Source: Manihot esculenta (Eukaryota > Streptophyta > Magnoliopsida > Malpighiales > Euphorbiaceae). From it: 64,000 nucleotides of DNA. Position 1 is the first letter of the stretch. Each line of letters begins with the position of its first letter. The stretch lies in assembly GCF_001659605.2 (NCBI RefSeq), contig NC_035170.2, positions 2,666,001-2,730,000 on the forward strand, written 5' to 3'. The position numbers and the translations under genes are program-made. Positions 24,801-36,946 of the stretch are shown here, piece by piece. Under the pieces are notes generated by a model. The model was not told the origin of the DNA. It worked only from the letters and a program-made list of their open reading frames with translations, and did not search any database.

Positions 24801-25700
24801 GATTTGCATAAATTTCTTTTTGGTTGCTCCTTTTGTTGGTGGCCTCCCGTCTCCTTTGATGTGGTTTTTTTTTTTTGACTTTATTGTGATTTTTTTTGCT
24901 TTTCTCTTACTTTTATTGTTTCTTCGTATCAGAATCAAAAGAGAAAGGATATTCTATTGAGATATAGTATTAATGCTTTTATTGGAGGCTAAGATTATAA
25001 CTTTAAAAGAGAAAATTAAAGAATAAAGTTTTTCTCATTTCAGAGGGAGCATACTTGATGAAGATATCTCAATGTTGATTCTACTGTTTTAGAGACCATT
25101 CGTTATTTCTTCATACTAGATGAGAGTAAAAACTGAGCTCTACTTTGTCATGATAGCGTGTAGTTTTTAAAGAAGTAAAGTATAAAGTGAAGAAATAAGA
25201 TAATTTCCATTGATAAATTTAAATAATTTATATATAACAAGTTATACAATTAATTTCCTTTATAGTAAATAAAATATTTAAAATATATAATAAATAATAT
25301 TCAGATTTAAACAATAGAATCACAACTGAAAATAAAAAGATATAAAGTTAAAAATTTACTGAAATTATTAAGTCAAGATTTCTACTTTCTCCGATAATTT
25401 TTTGATAGCAGAGATGGAGATTTACTCCAAGTGACTTACTATGTCGTTGAGTCAAAAAGTTTTGATTGCTTCCCATGGAAGCTTAAGGAGTGGATTTGGC
25501 TCTTTCGACCGTGGTCGGATGGGTGGCTCTTCGAGGCAGCGGTCTCTGCAATGCTTCCAAACTTCCTTGAGCGGGAGGAATTAATCTGATTCCGTTTATT
25601 ATGATTCAATTTTACTGCATTGCGTTGACTTATTCTCGAACTCTAAGTGTAAGTTCTCATATAATTAATGTAATTTTACCATGCATATTAAAAAAAAAAA
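21895..25700. repeat. Unidentified dispersed repeat family, three local copies
   Basis: Copy 1 spans about 21895-22560, copy 2 (partial, internally duplicated) about 22980-23540, and copy 3 about 24705-25690. Shared landmarks are TTTCTTTTTGGTTGCTCC (22001 and 24817), GATGGAGATT near 22313 and 25404, ATGCTTCCAAA, GAGGAATTAAT and TTGACTTATTCT. All run in the same direction. No coding domain, primer site or terminal repeat was found, so the class is unknown. AT-rich spacers with decayed MITE halves separate them. Confidence 0.6.
23089..23430. repeat. Imperfect tandem duplication within the dispersed repeat
   Basis: A unit of roughly 125 bp containing CATCCTGTGGAAG, TACTCTTTTTCCAA, ATTGGTTTGG and GACAACGATCAATGTAG occurs twice (from about 23067 and 23208). 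A shorter third copy (ACAACGATCAAGTAGCATAACG) ends near 23405. Confidence 0.65.
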
Positions 25701-25734
25701 ATGGATAGAGATTTCTTTAGTTTTTTTTATGAAT

Positions 25735-28700
25735 TAAAAATGACCTATTAAAATTTTAAATTAAATGATGAAAAAGTTACTATTAAATTTTTGTAGTATA
25801 TGAAAATTTATTAATTGATTTATTTATTTTAAAAAAATATATTAAAATATTTACTAATTAATTATTTTATTAATTTTAATCATTAAATATTATTAAAAAA
25901 TTTAAAATATTATCAATATAAAAAAATTAATAATTAATGATATTTTTATGAAAACAAATTAAGAAATTTTTTATATAAAAAATTTAATAGTAAAACATGT
26001 AATAATTAAAATTAATGAAATGATTAATTAGTAAAATTTTTAAAATTTTAGTAACATTTTAATATATTTTTTTAAAATTAAATGATTAATTAATAAATTT
26101 TTATATTAAATAATTTTATAACGATAATTTAAATTTTATTCTTTTGGATGCTCAATATTAATTAATCCACAATATTCGGATCTTAATTATAAGTATTCAA
26201 TTTTATTTGCCATATGAGTCGTGGATCGATCATAAATATATGTTTATTTTCCTGTTTAATGTAGATTTATTTTTATTATATATGAGATTTAAATATGAAT
26301 AAAAAAAAAGTCTAATGTCTCATATCAAATTGAGATAATAACTAGGGATGTGAACGGATGTTGTACCGCAAAAATTAAGCTATTTAAATTTAAAGTTAAT
26401 TTATATTGATAATATTTAAATTTTTTAAAATTTAATTAAAAATTAATTTAAATTATTTAAATTTATTTTAAAATTAATTATTATTATATAAATATACTCC
26501 GATCGATTTAATTTTATATATTTTAATTAATAATTTATATAAAAAATATTTTTTATTAATAATTTTTATTTAAAAAATTTAATATTTTTAAAAAATATTT
26601 AAATTTTGATTTTTGAATAAAAATATATAAAAAATATATAAATATTATTATAAAATATATTTTTTATATTAAATTAATTATTTATATAAACGAATTCGAA
26701 TTGTGAATATTCTATGCATACGATCCAAATTCGATTCGAACTCACTAAAAAATATTATTTTTTAAATTTAAATCCGTCTCAAATCTAATTAAAATTATCT
26801 AAATTCAATTTAATTGGATTGGTATCCAAAAATATTAATCTGTCGCGGTTTTTAATAATAATTATCACTCAGGTAATTTTTTATTAGCTTGATTTAATTT
26901 TGTGATTAAAAGTAATTATTTAAATTTTATATTCTTAATTTTACATTAAAAAATTAATGCATTTAAAAAAATTACATTTAATTTTTTATGTATTAGACTA
27001 GCAAATTGCCTAATTTTTAATAGTTAAATTAAAAACTATTTTATTTTTGTCATTTAAGTGATAAGATATAGTGAGTATTTAATTAAAATGTTTATAAAAC
27101 ATTTGAAAAAATGATAATGTTTAATAAAACATTATCAGACATTTGAAACGCTTTCGAATTGAAATCTTTTCAAACTGAAATTGGTTCGACTCGATAAATG
27201 GACATGGGAACCTGATCAGAGCTGCTCAATGAACGGCGCAAGAAACTAATATCGTCAGCGGTTTTGATAAGCCCAAAGAAAAATGAAGCGTTGTGACGCG
27301 GACTGCATAGAGTGGATAGATGTGCACCGAAATGGGTTAAATTTCCAGTGCAAAGATAATTTTATATTTTTTAATATAATATATAAATGGGAAGGATTTT
27401 GATGAAGAGGTGCGTGAGTCTGCCATGTTAGCTAAGCTTTAGCTGTGTGTATGAGTTCTAGAGAAGACCTTGGCTTTCGATCTTTTGTCATGACACGCAG
27501 ACAGTGACGTCTTCCCACTCATCACCCACTGCCCGCGGATGAACTATACATGAGAAAATTCAAGCAACCGTCGTATTTTAAATAATTATCCTACATTTTT
27601 TAAAATATATTTATTATATTAATTAATAAATTTTATTATGTAATTTTTATAATATAAAAAATTATTTAAAAAATATATTAAAATATTTTTAGCATTTAAA
27701 AAATTAATTTTTTTAAATTTTAATTATTAAATATTTTATTATTTAATTTATAATTTTAAAAATTTTATTAATTAGTAATTATGAAAAAATATTATTTAAT
27801 TTTTATAGTATAAAAAAATTTGATAATTTGATTTTTTATTTAGAAAATATATTAGAATATTATTAATATTTTTAAAAAAATTTTAATTAATTATTTTTTT
27901 AATTTTAAGTGTTAAATATTTTATTATTTAATTTTTAAAAATTTTATTAATTAATTTTTTATATTTTTAAAAAAATTATTAAATAGCGTATATATATTAA
28001 TAACATTTTATATTTAATAATAAAATTAATAATAAACTAATTAATAATTTTTTTTAAATGTAAAATATTTTAATATATTTTTTAAAATTAATAGATTAAT
28101 TAATAAATTTTTTATACTATAAAATCAAATAATAAATTTTTTTATTAATTATTATTTTTTCTTTAATAATATTTTTAAAGAGGTAAACCATTTGAGTCGA
28201 GCTCAACTTAAAGAATTCATGCTTAGTTGGTTAAATATTTTTATTTGAAGTATAATTCGGCTTTAACTCATTTATTAATTCAATATTAATAAGTTTGATA
28301 AATTTAAATTTAATTCATATAGTAAATAAAATAAAATGAGCGAAATTTTTATTTAAAATGAAAATATTTATAAAAAAAATTTATTTTCAAAATAAAATTT
28401 ATAATAATTTATTAAAATTTTTCTTTCACAATATCATGGCAAATGAATCGGATAACTTTTACTGTCCTAAAAATGCAGAGTCGTCGAATGAATGAAATTG
28501 GTAGTTGTCAAAGCGGTATAGTTTAAATGGTTGAATCATCTTCTGAACATCATTCAGAACTTAACATTGAGTCTCCTGAACATCTTTCAATTGATGTGAT
28601 ATTAATAAATAAAAAACATAATTTTTTTACTATAAAAATTATTGTATTTCAAGACTGTCAAATACAGTAAAAGTTATGATAATTTTTTTAAAAAAATAGA

Positions 28701-28737
28701 CTACAAAATGACTAAAAAAAATTTACAAGAAAAATAG
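25735..28737. repeat. Very AT-rich intergenic DNA with decayed MITE copies
   Basis: Segments at about 25770-26110, 27560-27870 and 27790-28165 are AT-drifted versions of the Mutator-type MITE seen intact at 63492-63879: the order TTACTATT, then AAATTTATTAATT, then AAAATATATTAAAAT recurs in both orientations. A different small inverted-repeat element with GGGATGTGAACGGATG lies near 26343-26830. A short GC-normal island at 27170-27550 shows no frame I can identify. Confidence 0.45.
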
Positions 28738-28745
28738 AATGTAAT

Positions 28746-29192
28746 ATGATAATGAGACTCCAAACACTCTGGTTCGAACTGAGTTCATACTGGAAAGACC
28801 AAGTTTCAACTCTATTAACACCCAATGATTAGGCATGCCTCATATATAAGTCCAGAACCTGTTTGGACAGACCGAACAGGATTTGAGCCTACATGTAGGA
28901 GGCCCAACTTGATTTATCTGTTGGGCCCGTAGGATAGTAAATCCCAAAATACTTACGATCGTGTCTATGCGGCGCCGGATGAAATTAAATGGCCGCCTAA
29001 CAATGAAAAATGGTGCAATACGTTTCTATGTATGGTCAAGCGTGATTATGGCAGGAAGTACGAATACAGGACGGCGGTTATGCGTCAGAGGATAAAGGGA
29101 AAAAGAAATAAAGGAAGCAAGGGGGAGACAAATTAGACCAAACTTACCAAAATACACTTAGAGCCTACTATTTACTGGATCTCAAAACATCA
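28746..29192 (+). repeat. 5' LTR of the Tat-like element
   Basis: It aligns with 36491-36941 and ends in CATCA just before the primer site. The first few bases are disturbed (ATGATAATG against TGATGATAACC in the other LTR), so the start is uncertain by a few bases. Confidence 0.8.
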
Positions 29193-29275
29193 ATCGGTGC
29201 CATATATGGGAAATGAAGGAGACCTTATCATCACCGAAGTTTTCATCCTCATTTCACCCACTGAGATCTACATGG

Positions 29276-31530
29276 CCATCCATGGTGAAAACCATACTGA
29301 AAACACCCTAAATGACCTGAGTTCAACTCAGGAAAGACCACAATTCTCATTCTCTAACCCAACTGCCTCATTAAACTAATCCTCTATATTGTTCAGCCCT
29401 TCACCGAGCTTGCCCAGAACCGTGCCTTGAACTGCCTTATTTGACCAAGAGCTGCAAAGTATGGCTCTCCATTTACAAAACACTGCCTAATAGCTAGGTC
29501 AAATGTTGCAACAGAGAGTGCTCAACACCCTGTTGAGTGTACCATCTGCCACTAAGGGGTTTAACATCAATAAACCCCAACCCACATTAAACTATCAAGC
29601 TCCTCAACAGAATAGTAGGAGAATAGATGACGGGGATAGAGAGGCCAGTTGGAGAAACGAGTCGATAGCTAAAACAAGAGGCAGGGTAGTAAGAGTGTAA
29701 CACCCCTTACCCGTCTATAAAATAGCTTAGTAAAGGATGCCACATACTATACTATATGCAATTACATATGTGGACTTAAGTGAGCTTTTATATTATATAC
29801 TAAACTTACATTTTTAACCTTGAGAAGTTCATTTCATTTAAGAAAGCATGTCGGTTTAAATAAGCACCTCAAGCTAGCATGTCGGGAAACCTCTAAACAC
29901 CTCCCGATAACAACTTGATTCCGACCTGCTTATCACATTAGATGCTTTATTTTAAGATGTCTATTTTCTTATTTGGGTTTTCTATGATTCAGTTATTACA
30001 ATTTGAAGATGTTAAAATACTATTACTGGTCACTCTTCTTGTAATTCTATCTTTGCATGTATAACTCTATATGAAATGCACGTTGGACCTCTAAACACAA
30101 CTTTTAGTGTTCTATCTATAAACGAATTGTGTGTTAAACGGCTATGGATAAGCTAGCACCTCCCCTAATTAGCTCGAGGTTAAGCTAGCACCTCCCCTGA
30201 AGTTAATTACTCTAACTTTGGAATGGTGCAATTTAAATCTAATAGTTGCTCTATTTCGATCTGTAGGTTTGGGAATGTTACAAAGAGAGCTTATCGAGAA
30301 CGGCTGAGAGTTATTCCTCCGAGCTAGCAAAAAGGTTGGAGAGTGAAGAGCTAAAAAGAAACTATCGCTTGGAGAAGACGCCTAGGAGAGAGGATGTAAA
30401 TGTAGATCAGAAGTTAAAAATGCTGAAAGAACAACTAGTAATGGAGTTGGGAGCATGAGACAACAGCAGTCCCCTATTATCAACCTCATCATCATTTGTG
30501 AGACGAGTTCAGCAAGATACTATTCCCAAGAAGTTCATGATGCCAACAATGGTAGCTTACGATGGGACGAGAAACTCAAGGAGCATGTCTTGAACTATAA
30601 GACATTCATGGAATTATAGACCCACTCGAATGCCTTGATGTCCAAGGTTTTTTCTACCACCTTAACAGGACCAGCCCGGGCGTGGTTTAACAGCTTGGAG
30701 GCAGGAAGTATTAAGAGCTACATCAACCTGGCGAGTGTGTTCATCAGCAAATTCATCGTCAGGGTCTCTGCAGAGAGAAAGATAAACTATTTAGAGACTG
30801 TTCAGCAGAGGAGGAATGAATCCTTAAGAGAGTACGTGGTCAGGTTCAACTTTGAGGCTTTGCAGATACATGAGCTTGATGAAGGAAGAGGTGTAGAAGC
30901 TATGCATAAGGGAACTACCTCCCTAGAGTTCTTCGGGTCATTATGTAGAAAGCCCTCTACCACCCTAACAGAGCTAATGAAAAGAGTAGAGAAGTATATA
31001 AGGTAGGATGATGCCTTAACTACAAGCATATTTGCTAAGGATGATAGAGACAAAGGAAGGGCTGGGGAGGACAAGAGACAAGGTAGGCCGGAGAGGAGGC
31101 AGGATTGGGGACCAAAGGCATTGAACAAACACTGGTGGGAGAGAATGGAGCAAAGACCCTATCAACCTTGACTTTTCACTGAGATCACTCCCTTGAACGT
31201 GTCTAAAGCCAAAGTGCTCGTGGCAGTCCAGGACAAAGACTTCATATAATGGCCCAAGCCCATGAAAGCAGAAGTAAACAGAAGAGACTCGGAAAAATAT
31301 TGCCAATATCACAACACTCATGGCCATGACACAAACGACCGTTACCAGTTGATAAATGAGATACAAAGACTCATCAAAAGAGGCCACCTTCGAAATTTCA
31401 TGAAGAAGCTAGAGGGCTAGAGGCAGCAACAGAATACGACTGGGGAAAGGCCCAAGAGACAGATCAGAGAACTAGTAAATGATGGCTCCAGTGGGACCAT
31501 CAACATGATTGTAGGAGGAATTGGGGTCGC
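29276..31530 (+). pseudogene. Gag pseudogene of the Tat-like element, split by a solo LTR
   Basis: The N-terminal part (about 29270-29695) contains LQNTA and MLQQRVLNTLLS; the frame resumes after the solo LTR at 30283. The core Retrotrans_gag domain (30610-31005) has FSTTLTGPARAWFNSLEAGS and RRNESLREYVVRFNFEA. Downstream, a CCHC-like remnant reads KYCQYHNTHGHDTNDRYQL (about 31297-31353), the usual end of Tat gag, and the text stops near TINMIVGG. Several in-frame stops (for example at 30617 and 31004) sit where the family has Q, R or W. Pol does not follow. Confidence 0.8.
29696..30282 (+). repeat. 587-bp solo LTR nested in gag
   Basis: It begins TGTAACACCCCTTACCCG and ends GGAATGTTACA, with a perfect 5-bp target duplication AAGAG at 29691-29695 and 30283-30287. 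There are no coding frames. The terminal style resembles the 2.27-kb LTRs but the bodies are unrelated by eye. Orientation is assumed from the TGTAACACCCC start. Confidence 0.88.
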
Positions 31531-33187
31531 ATGAGTAGGAGGGGGAAGAAGAGAAGTAGAAATGAAGACAATATAATTATTTATAGAGTTCCCCCCTGCA
31601 ATTCAAAGGGCAAAGGAGGAGGATTCTTGGGCAAAGGGTTGTCATCCTCTCCGTAGCGGACCTCCTCACTGTTAGAGTCCAGTTCAGGGGCTCGCAGGTC
31701 AGCTAATGGAGCGGAGGGGGCATCCCTAGCAGCTTTAAGCCCTGGTTGAAGCCTGAATCAAACATTCGGAAGGCCTTTTCGTATATTCTTTCTTGTAACT
31801 CCACAGAGGCCTTATACTCCTCCAGTCGTGCTTCACAGGCCTACTGGATTTTGTCCTTCAACTTTGTAGAGTTCCTGTACTCTTACAATTGCTCCTCACA
31901 GGCCTGCTGAGCCCTGTACTCTGCAACTCAGGCATCCCTCAATGACAAAGTATACCTCTCCTCCACAGTAGAGACCTCTTGGCGGAGTTATTGCTGCTGA
32001 AGTTGGGACTCCTCTGCCGCCAAAGTCATGCCCTTCAGGTCCTCGATGTATTTATTGAGCTCCTGCTGGAGGACAGTAGCAAAAGCTAAAGCCTCGTCGC
32101 GTTGGGCCTTAGCCTCATCATGCTATCGACAGGCCTTCTCTAAAGTGGACAGCTGTGCTAAGGCTTCGTCTCGCTAAGACTCCGCTGCAGAAGCCTATTG
32201 GGAAGCCTTGGTGACTTCCTCCCTCATCTCCCCCAACCACTTGGTAAGCACCTCAATTTGATTTTGAACTCGATGATGTGTCCGTGGGCCTTACTAGTGG
32301 CAATGATATTATCGTCTCGGTGCGGCTTAACGATGCGCTAATCCATTGAGCTCTGCAGAGACTGATCCCAGGCATCGATTTCCATGAACACACCCAAAGC
32401 CTGCCAAGGAAAAGCAAAAATAAAGTTAAAGAAATCCAAAAGAATAGAAATACTTTCAAGGAGGACAAACAACTCACCATGAGGAGCATCTCTCTCATAC
32501 TGTCTCTAAGATTATTCCAGGATCGCGAACTGAAGACCGCTTGTTGTCTGGTGGAGTAGTTCATATGGCTGACGAGAGCAAGAAAGCAAGGATCAAAAGC
32601 ATATGAAACCCCTCCAAACATCTTCTCATGTAGCATCTCGGCCACAGAAGCTGGAGTAGACTCAGCAGTCACCTCAGCGGCGTTTAGTAGCTCGTCGTCC
32701 GTGGTAGATTATAGGTGCTCTACCGACTTCTTCCCTTTATCAACTGGAGGGGAAGGGGCTGCCCTCGCAGGTTCCAAGGTACAGGAACGCTTAGCATCCT
32801 TGCCCTTGATCACAAGTTCTGAAGTACGGGCCCGCTTGATAGCCTTGCCCTCGATCGCGACAGCTCCCACGGCCTGTATAAGTGGGACATCTAGAGGAGT
32901 AGGATGGGTTTCCTTAGGAGCATGAGGAGTCTTGGCAGGAGCCGGTGCTTTAGCGGGAACTGACGTCCTCGAGGCGGCGGAGCAAGAGCCCCCTGCCGCG
33001 GGCACCAAAGCCAGAGAAGGCGTAGGGGCAAGGGTAGAGTGATGAGTTGTAGAAATAGGGTCACGACCTGGAAGACTTCCCGAGTCACATCAACTATAGT
33101 TTAATTGGCCTTAAATGCAGCCAAAGTTGCCTTCATGCTCTTCCGAGAAAGGGTGAAATTCTTGGAGAGTTTGATGGTGTCCATTGA

Positions 33188-35452
33188 TGTAATACCCGGC
33201 TAGACTCCGGTATCGGAATTCTTACCGTCCGGTGGAATCTCGGATGTCGAAAACCTCTAGAAGGGTAAAATCATGTTTTCATAAAATATTTTAATGTATT
33301 TAATGATTTTAAGTAAGAAAGGAACTGAGTTTTGAATGAAAAAGACCAAGGAGACCTTTCCAGGTTCGGCCGCCGAACCTCAAGTTCGGCCGCCAAACAT
33401 TGGATGGTTTAAGGGGGAAGTTAGGCTTCCGCAAGTCTCAAAGGTTGGGCTGCCGAACCTCATGTTCGGCCGCCGAACTTGCATGAGATGTGGGGGCACG
33501 TTCGGCTGCCGAAAGGTGGTCTACCAGCCCTATATAAGAGCTCCATGGCCGAACGGGCGAGTTTTCTCCCCATTTTCGGCCACGGTGAGTTCATGCTCTC
33601 CTATGGTTTGTTTTTGATGTTGTTCCTCCGATCTTTCATGTTTTAACAAGCTTTATGTTGATTTGAAGAGATTTGAGCAAAAAAGAGCAAGTTTGGAAGC
33701 TTGGAGACCAAAGAGTGGATTTCTCCCTACCCCCAAGCTAGGATCGTCTTTCCTCTCGATCTTCAAGAGGTAAGCTTAGATCCAACCTTTCTTGCATGTT
33801 TTAAATAAGTTTTATGAAGATCTATGGGGTAGAAATGCATGTTAGGTTATTGTTATGTTTATGAACAATGTGGGTTGTTTGATGTGTTGTAGTTGGGGTT
33901 TAGGATAGTTTGAAGCCCCTAGGAGCTTGTATGCTTGAGTATGCATGTTGTAGAATATAAAAATGCATGATTGAATGAGTTGGGAGGCGTTTGTGCATGT
34001 TGGAGCCGAGTTTATGCCCTTTGGGAGAAGCCAGGTTTGGCAGCCGAAGGCTCTTTCGACCGCCGAACCTGCCTGTGGTAGCATGTATCGGCTGTCGAAC
34101 CCTGCCCCCGAAAGTGGACTTTCGACTCTGGAAGGGAGTTTCGACCGCCGAAGGTGCCGCCGAACATGCATGAGTTTCGTCTCTGGAGGGAACCTTCGAC
34201 CGCCGAAAGTGCCGCCGAAGGTGCATGACTTTCGGCTCTGGAGGGACTTTCGGCCGCTGAACCTGCCGCCGAAAGTGCCCTGTTCAACCCTCCTTTGCAT
34301 GAATTCCTTGATTATTTTAAGGTGTTTTAGGGGGTTTTGGGGGGATGTTTTGGAGTTATGTTTATGTATGTTAGGTCCCTCATTTGAGTCCACCTGTGTA
34401 GGTTCGGACCTGAGGAACCGAGGACCCCAACAGTGAGTTCAGCTGCTTCGGTGTTTGTCAGAGTCAGCCAGAGATGTGAGTGGAACTAAACTTAATCTTT
34501 TAAATTGAGAAATTAAATGTTTTTACCATGTTTCATGCATCATGATTATGCAATAGGATGATTGCATTAGATTTCACGAATATGTTGCATCGCATTCTTT
34601 GTTGTTGATGTGGGTGGATGTTGGATGACCCAATTAGTCCCTGAGGAAAGACCAGGACCCTATTCTACGGCCTGGCACGGAAATGAAAGACCAGGACCCC
34701 ATTCTACGGCCTGGCACGGATATGTGACTCGAAGACCAGGCGCCCAGAGGAGGCCCTGGGGCAATGGTAAGTAATGTATGATATGACAGGAAGACCAGGA
34801 CCCCATGCTACGGCCTGGCACAAAATGATGTTGGGACTATTTGGTGACAAGTTCACCCAACCCTTGATGTGAATTGTCTGAGTTATGATGCATTTCATAT
34901 GAGCATGTTTGTTAACATGTTATTATGGTTCTACTCACTGGGCTTGTTAGCTCACCCCTCTCCCTTAACCCCCAGGTTTGCAGGTACAAGATAGAGCAGG
35001 AGGTCGGATAGAGTAAAGTCTTAGTCATGTAATAGCTCGTAGTGGACATGATGGATATTGTAATGTAATGTTGAGTTATGTAATGTAATGATGATATTAA
35101 GGTTTAGAAGTGTTCTTGACCATAGTATGTTGTAAATCCCTTTTTAGATACATGATCTTAAATGTCTATGGATGATTATAATTAACCAAACTTAATGCAT
35201 GATTATGTCACCCCATTGGAGCATTGATGAGGACTCCAAGGTGGGGTTAATGTTAATGTCTATGTTAATGCATGCACAGGTTGAGTTTGGTTCATGAATG
35301 AAAAAGAAAAGTTCAATTTTTATGTATGTTGTTGATCATGTATGGAATTAAACAGGTTCACAGGATGTATGTTAGGCTTGCTACGGGTCCCGGCGGCCTT
35401 AAGCCGATCTGGATCCTAGCGCCGGTAGCGGTCCGATTTTCGGGTCGTTACA
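33188..35452 (+). repeat. 2.27-kb solo LTR with TTCGGCGGCCGAA palindromes (copy 2)
   Basis: It starts TGTAATACCCGGCTAG and ends CGGGTCGTTACA, with a perfect 5-bp target duplication ATTGA at 33183-33187 and 35453-35457. It lies inside the antisense ORF of the Tat-like element. Palindrome clusters lie at about 33361-33510 and 34035-34280. A TATA-like TATATAAG at 33531 suggests + is the transcribed direction. A tandem block at 34640-34830 repeats AGACCAGGACCCCATTCTAC about four times. Copy 1 is the inverted homologue. Confidence 0.88.
33531..33538 (+). promoter_or_regulatory. TATA box candidate in the 2.27-kb LTR
   Basis: CCCTATATAAGAGCTC sits just downstream of the first palindrome cluster, a plausible LTR core promoter. 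Confidence 0.45.
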
Positions 35453-36490
35453 ATTGATACAGCAGAAGCTGAAAAGAAAATACCAATTCAGTTAGAGTCG
35501 AAACAACAAAAGAAAAACATAAAAAGAAAGAAAAACCAGAAAGAATACCAGCTTCCCAACTGTCCCTTAGGTTGTATATAAACATACATTTCTCGACGTC
35601 ATACTTTTTCTTTATAAAGGCTAATTGAAGAAAGCAAACTTAGTCTACCAGGCTTAACCTAGGAAAGTCATTACAACCCTAGGGACGTCCCCCAGGAGAG
35701 GCTGACATCCCAATTGATCCCTGAGCTCTCTTTTAGCTTGACAACGATGAAAGCCTTGGCCTAACATTTTATCGAGTCCTTATACCTAGAAAATATAGAC
35801 AACTCAATCCGGAGACCAAAGTAATAGAACCCATGGGTAGACCTAACGAGTAAAAAAAAAAGAGCAGAACAACTCAATAGAAGGGGCAAAACCCCAGCAC
35901 AGGCAAATGAACTCGAAATAGCACATGAACAAGATAGAATTAGGGGACAACATCCTAATAGTCACCCTAAAATGATGAAAGACCTCAATGAAGAAAGGGA
36001 TAAAAGGGAAGGTCAGCCCAAAATCGCGCTGTTTGACAAAAAAGACTAAGTTGCGTCATTGCTGGATGTTTATCAGACCCGCCAATGGTAGGTAGGGGAG
36101 AACAATCCTCTCATTAGGAATGGGTGCCCTAATCCTATAGATGGTGGTGTCAAAATAGTTGCTGAAAAAGTAATGAGAAAGAGAGGAAGGGGTGGTGATA
36201 GAGGACACTAGATCTACTATATCGAGAATTCTAGCAGAAGTCATGAGAAGTGTAGGACGTACCTCGGATCAGAAAAGCAGGAAATACAGGAAAGAGAAAT
36301 GGCAAGATAGTAGAAGCAGTACAAGAGGCAGAGCAGCAATTGAAATCAAAAGCGTAAGTTTGAAATGGATAAAGATGAAGAGGAGAAGTTTTGACAAGAA
36401 CACTCCTAACGCCACACAATAATAATTGGAGTTTCAGAATTTACCTCCTCATTAATCATAGGATAATTAATGAGCAGGTAAATGGTCACT

Positions 36491-36941
36491 TGATGATAAC
36501 CGGGCCGTGGACACCCCGGCTCAGGCTGAGCCCGTGCTGAAAGGGCAAGTCTCAACTCTTTTAAGAACCAACAGTTAGGCCTACCTCACATATAAGCTTA
36601 GGACTCGCTTGGAAAGACTGGACAGGGTTCGAGCCTACATGTGGGAGGCCCAACTCGATTTATTTACTGGGCCTATAGGGCAGTAGACCCTATAACACTC
36701 GGATCATATGCACGTTGCACCAGATAAAATTAAATGATCATCTGACGATGAAAAATGGCACAGTATGTCCATACATATGGTCAAGCGTGATCATAGCATA
36801 AAATACGAATACAGAACGGTGATTACACGTCACTAGAGAACAAATGAAAAAAGAAATAAATGAAGCAACAAAGAGATAATCTAGACCAAATTTACTAAAA
36901 ATACACGTAGATACTACCCTTTACTGGAACTATGAGCATCA
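36491..36941 (+). repeat. 3' LTR of the Tat-like element
   Basis: It starts TGATGATAACCGGG and ends GAGCATCA, followed by the target duplication GTAAT. It is homologous over its length to 28746-29192 with many substitutions, implying an old insertion. Confidence 0.82.
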
Positions 36942-36946
36942 GTAAT

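Larger units (their letters stand above)
31581..36244 (-). pseudogene. Spliced antisense ORF of the Tat-like element (Transposase_28-like)
   Basis: Reading from 36244 leftwards, an N-terminal domain has YRIRAPIPNERIVLPYLPLA, then after one TGA GLTFPFIPFFIEVFHHFRV and LSPNSILFMCYFEFICLCWG. After a shift at the T run near 35855 it continues with GFYYFGLR and GINWDVSLSWGTS. The text crosses an intron (35469-35548), is cut by the solo LTR (33188-35452), and resumes with MDTIKLSKNFTLSRKSMKA. It continues through an acidic/proline linker to VAEMLHEKMFGGVSYAFDP, a second intron (32401-32477), and a coiled coil with QRDEALAFATVLQQEL, ending with TAA at 31581. This matches the plant 'putative gypsy type transposon' family, seen as antisense extra ORFs in Tat elements. 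It has several stops and two frameshifts, so it is not functional here. Confidence 0.75.
28746..36941 (+). mobile_element. Non-autonomous Tat-like Ty3 LTR retrotransposon with nested solo LTRs
   Basis: The LTRs are 28746-29192 and 36491-36941. Both are about 450 bp and clearly homologous but diverged (for example GAGCCTACATGTAGGAGGCC versus GAGCCTACATGTGGGAGGCC). GTAAT occurs at 28741-28745 and 36942-36946 as target duplication. A Tat-type primer site (TCGGTGCCATATATGGGAA at 29194, a decayed TGGCGCC... site) follows the 5' LTR. Gag is present with stops, protease-RT-integrase is wholly absent, and a long antisense ORF fills the 3' half. Two later solo LTRs (29696-30282 and 33188-35452) are nested in it. 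Without them the element is about 5.3 kb. Confidence 0.85.

Noticed and set aside
33842..34436. Frames up to 183 codons in the 2.27-kb LTR
   Set aside because: They consist of translations of the TTCGGCGGCCGAA palindromes, open in several phases, and are not conserved as frames in copy 1.
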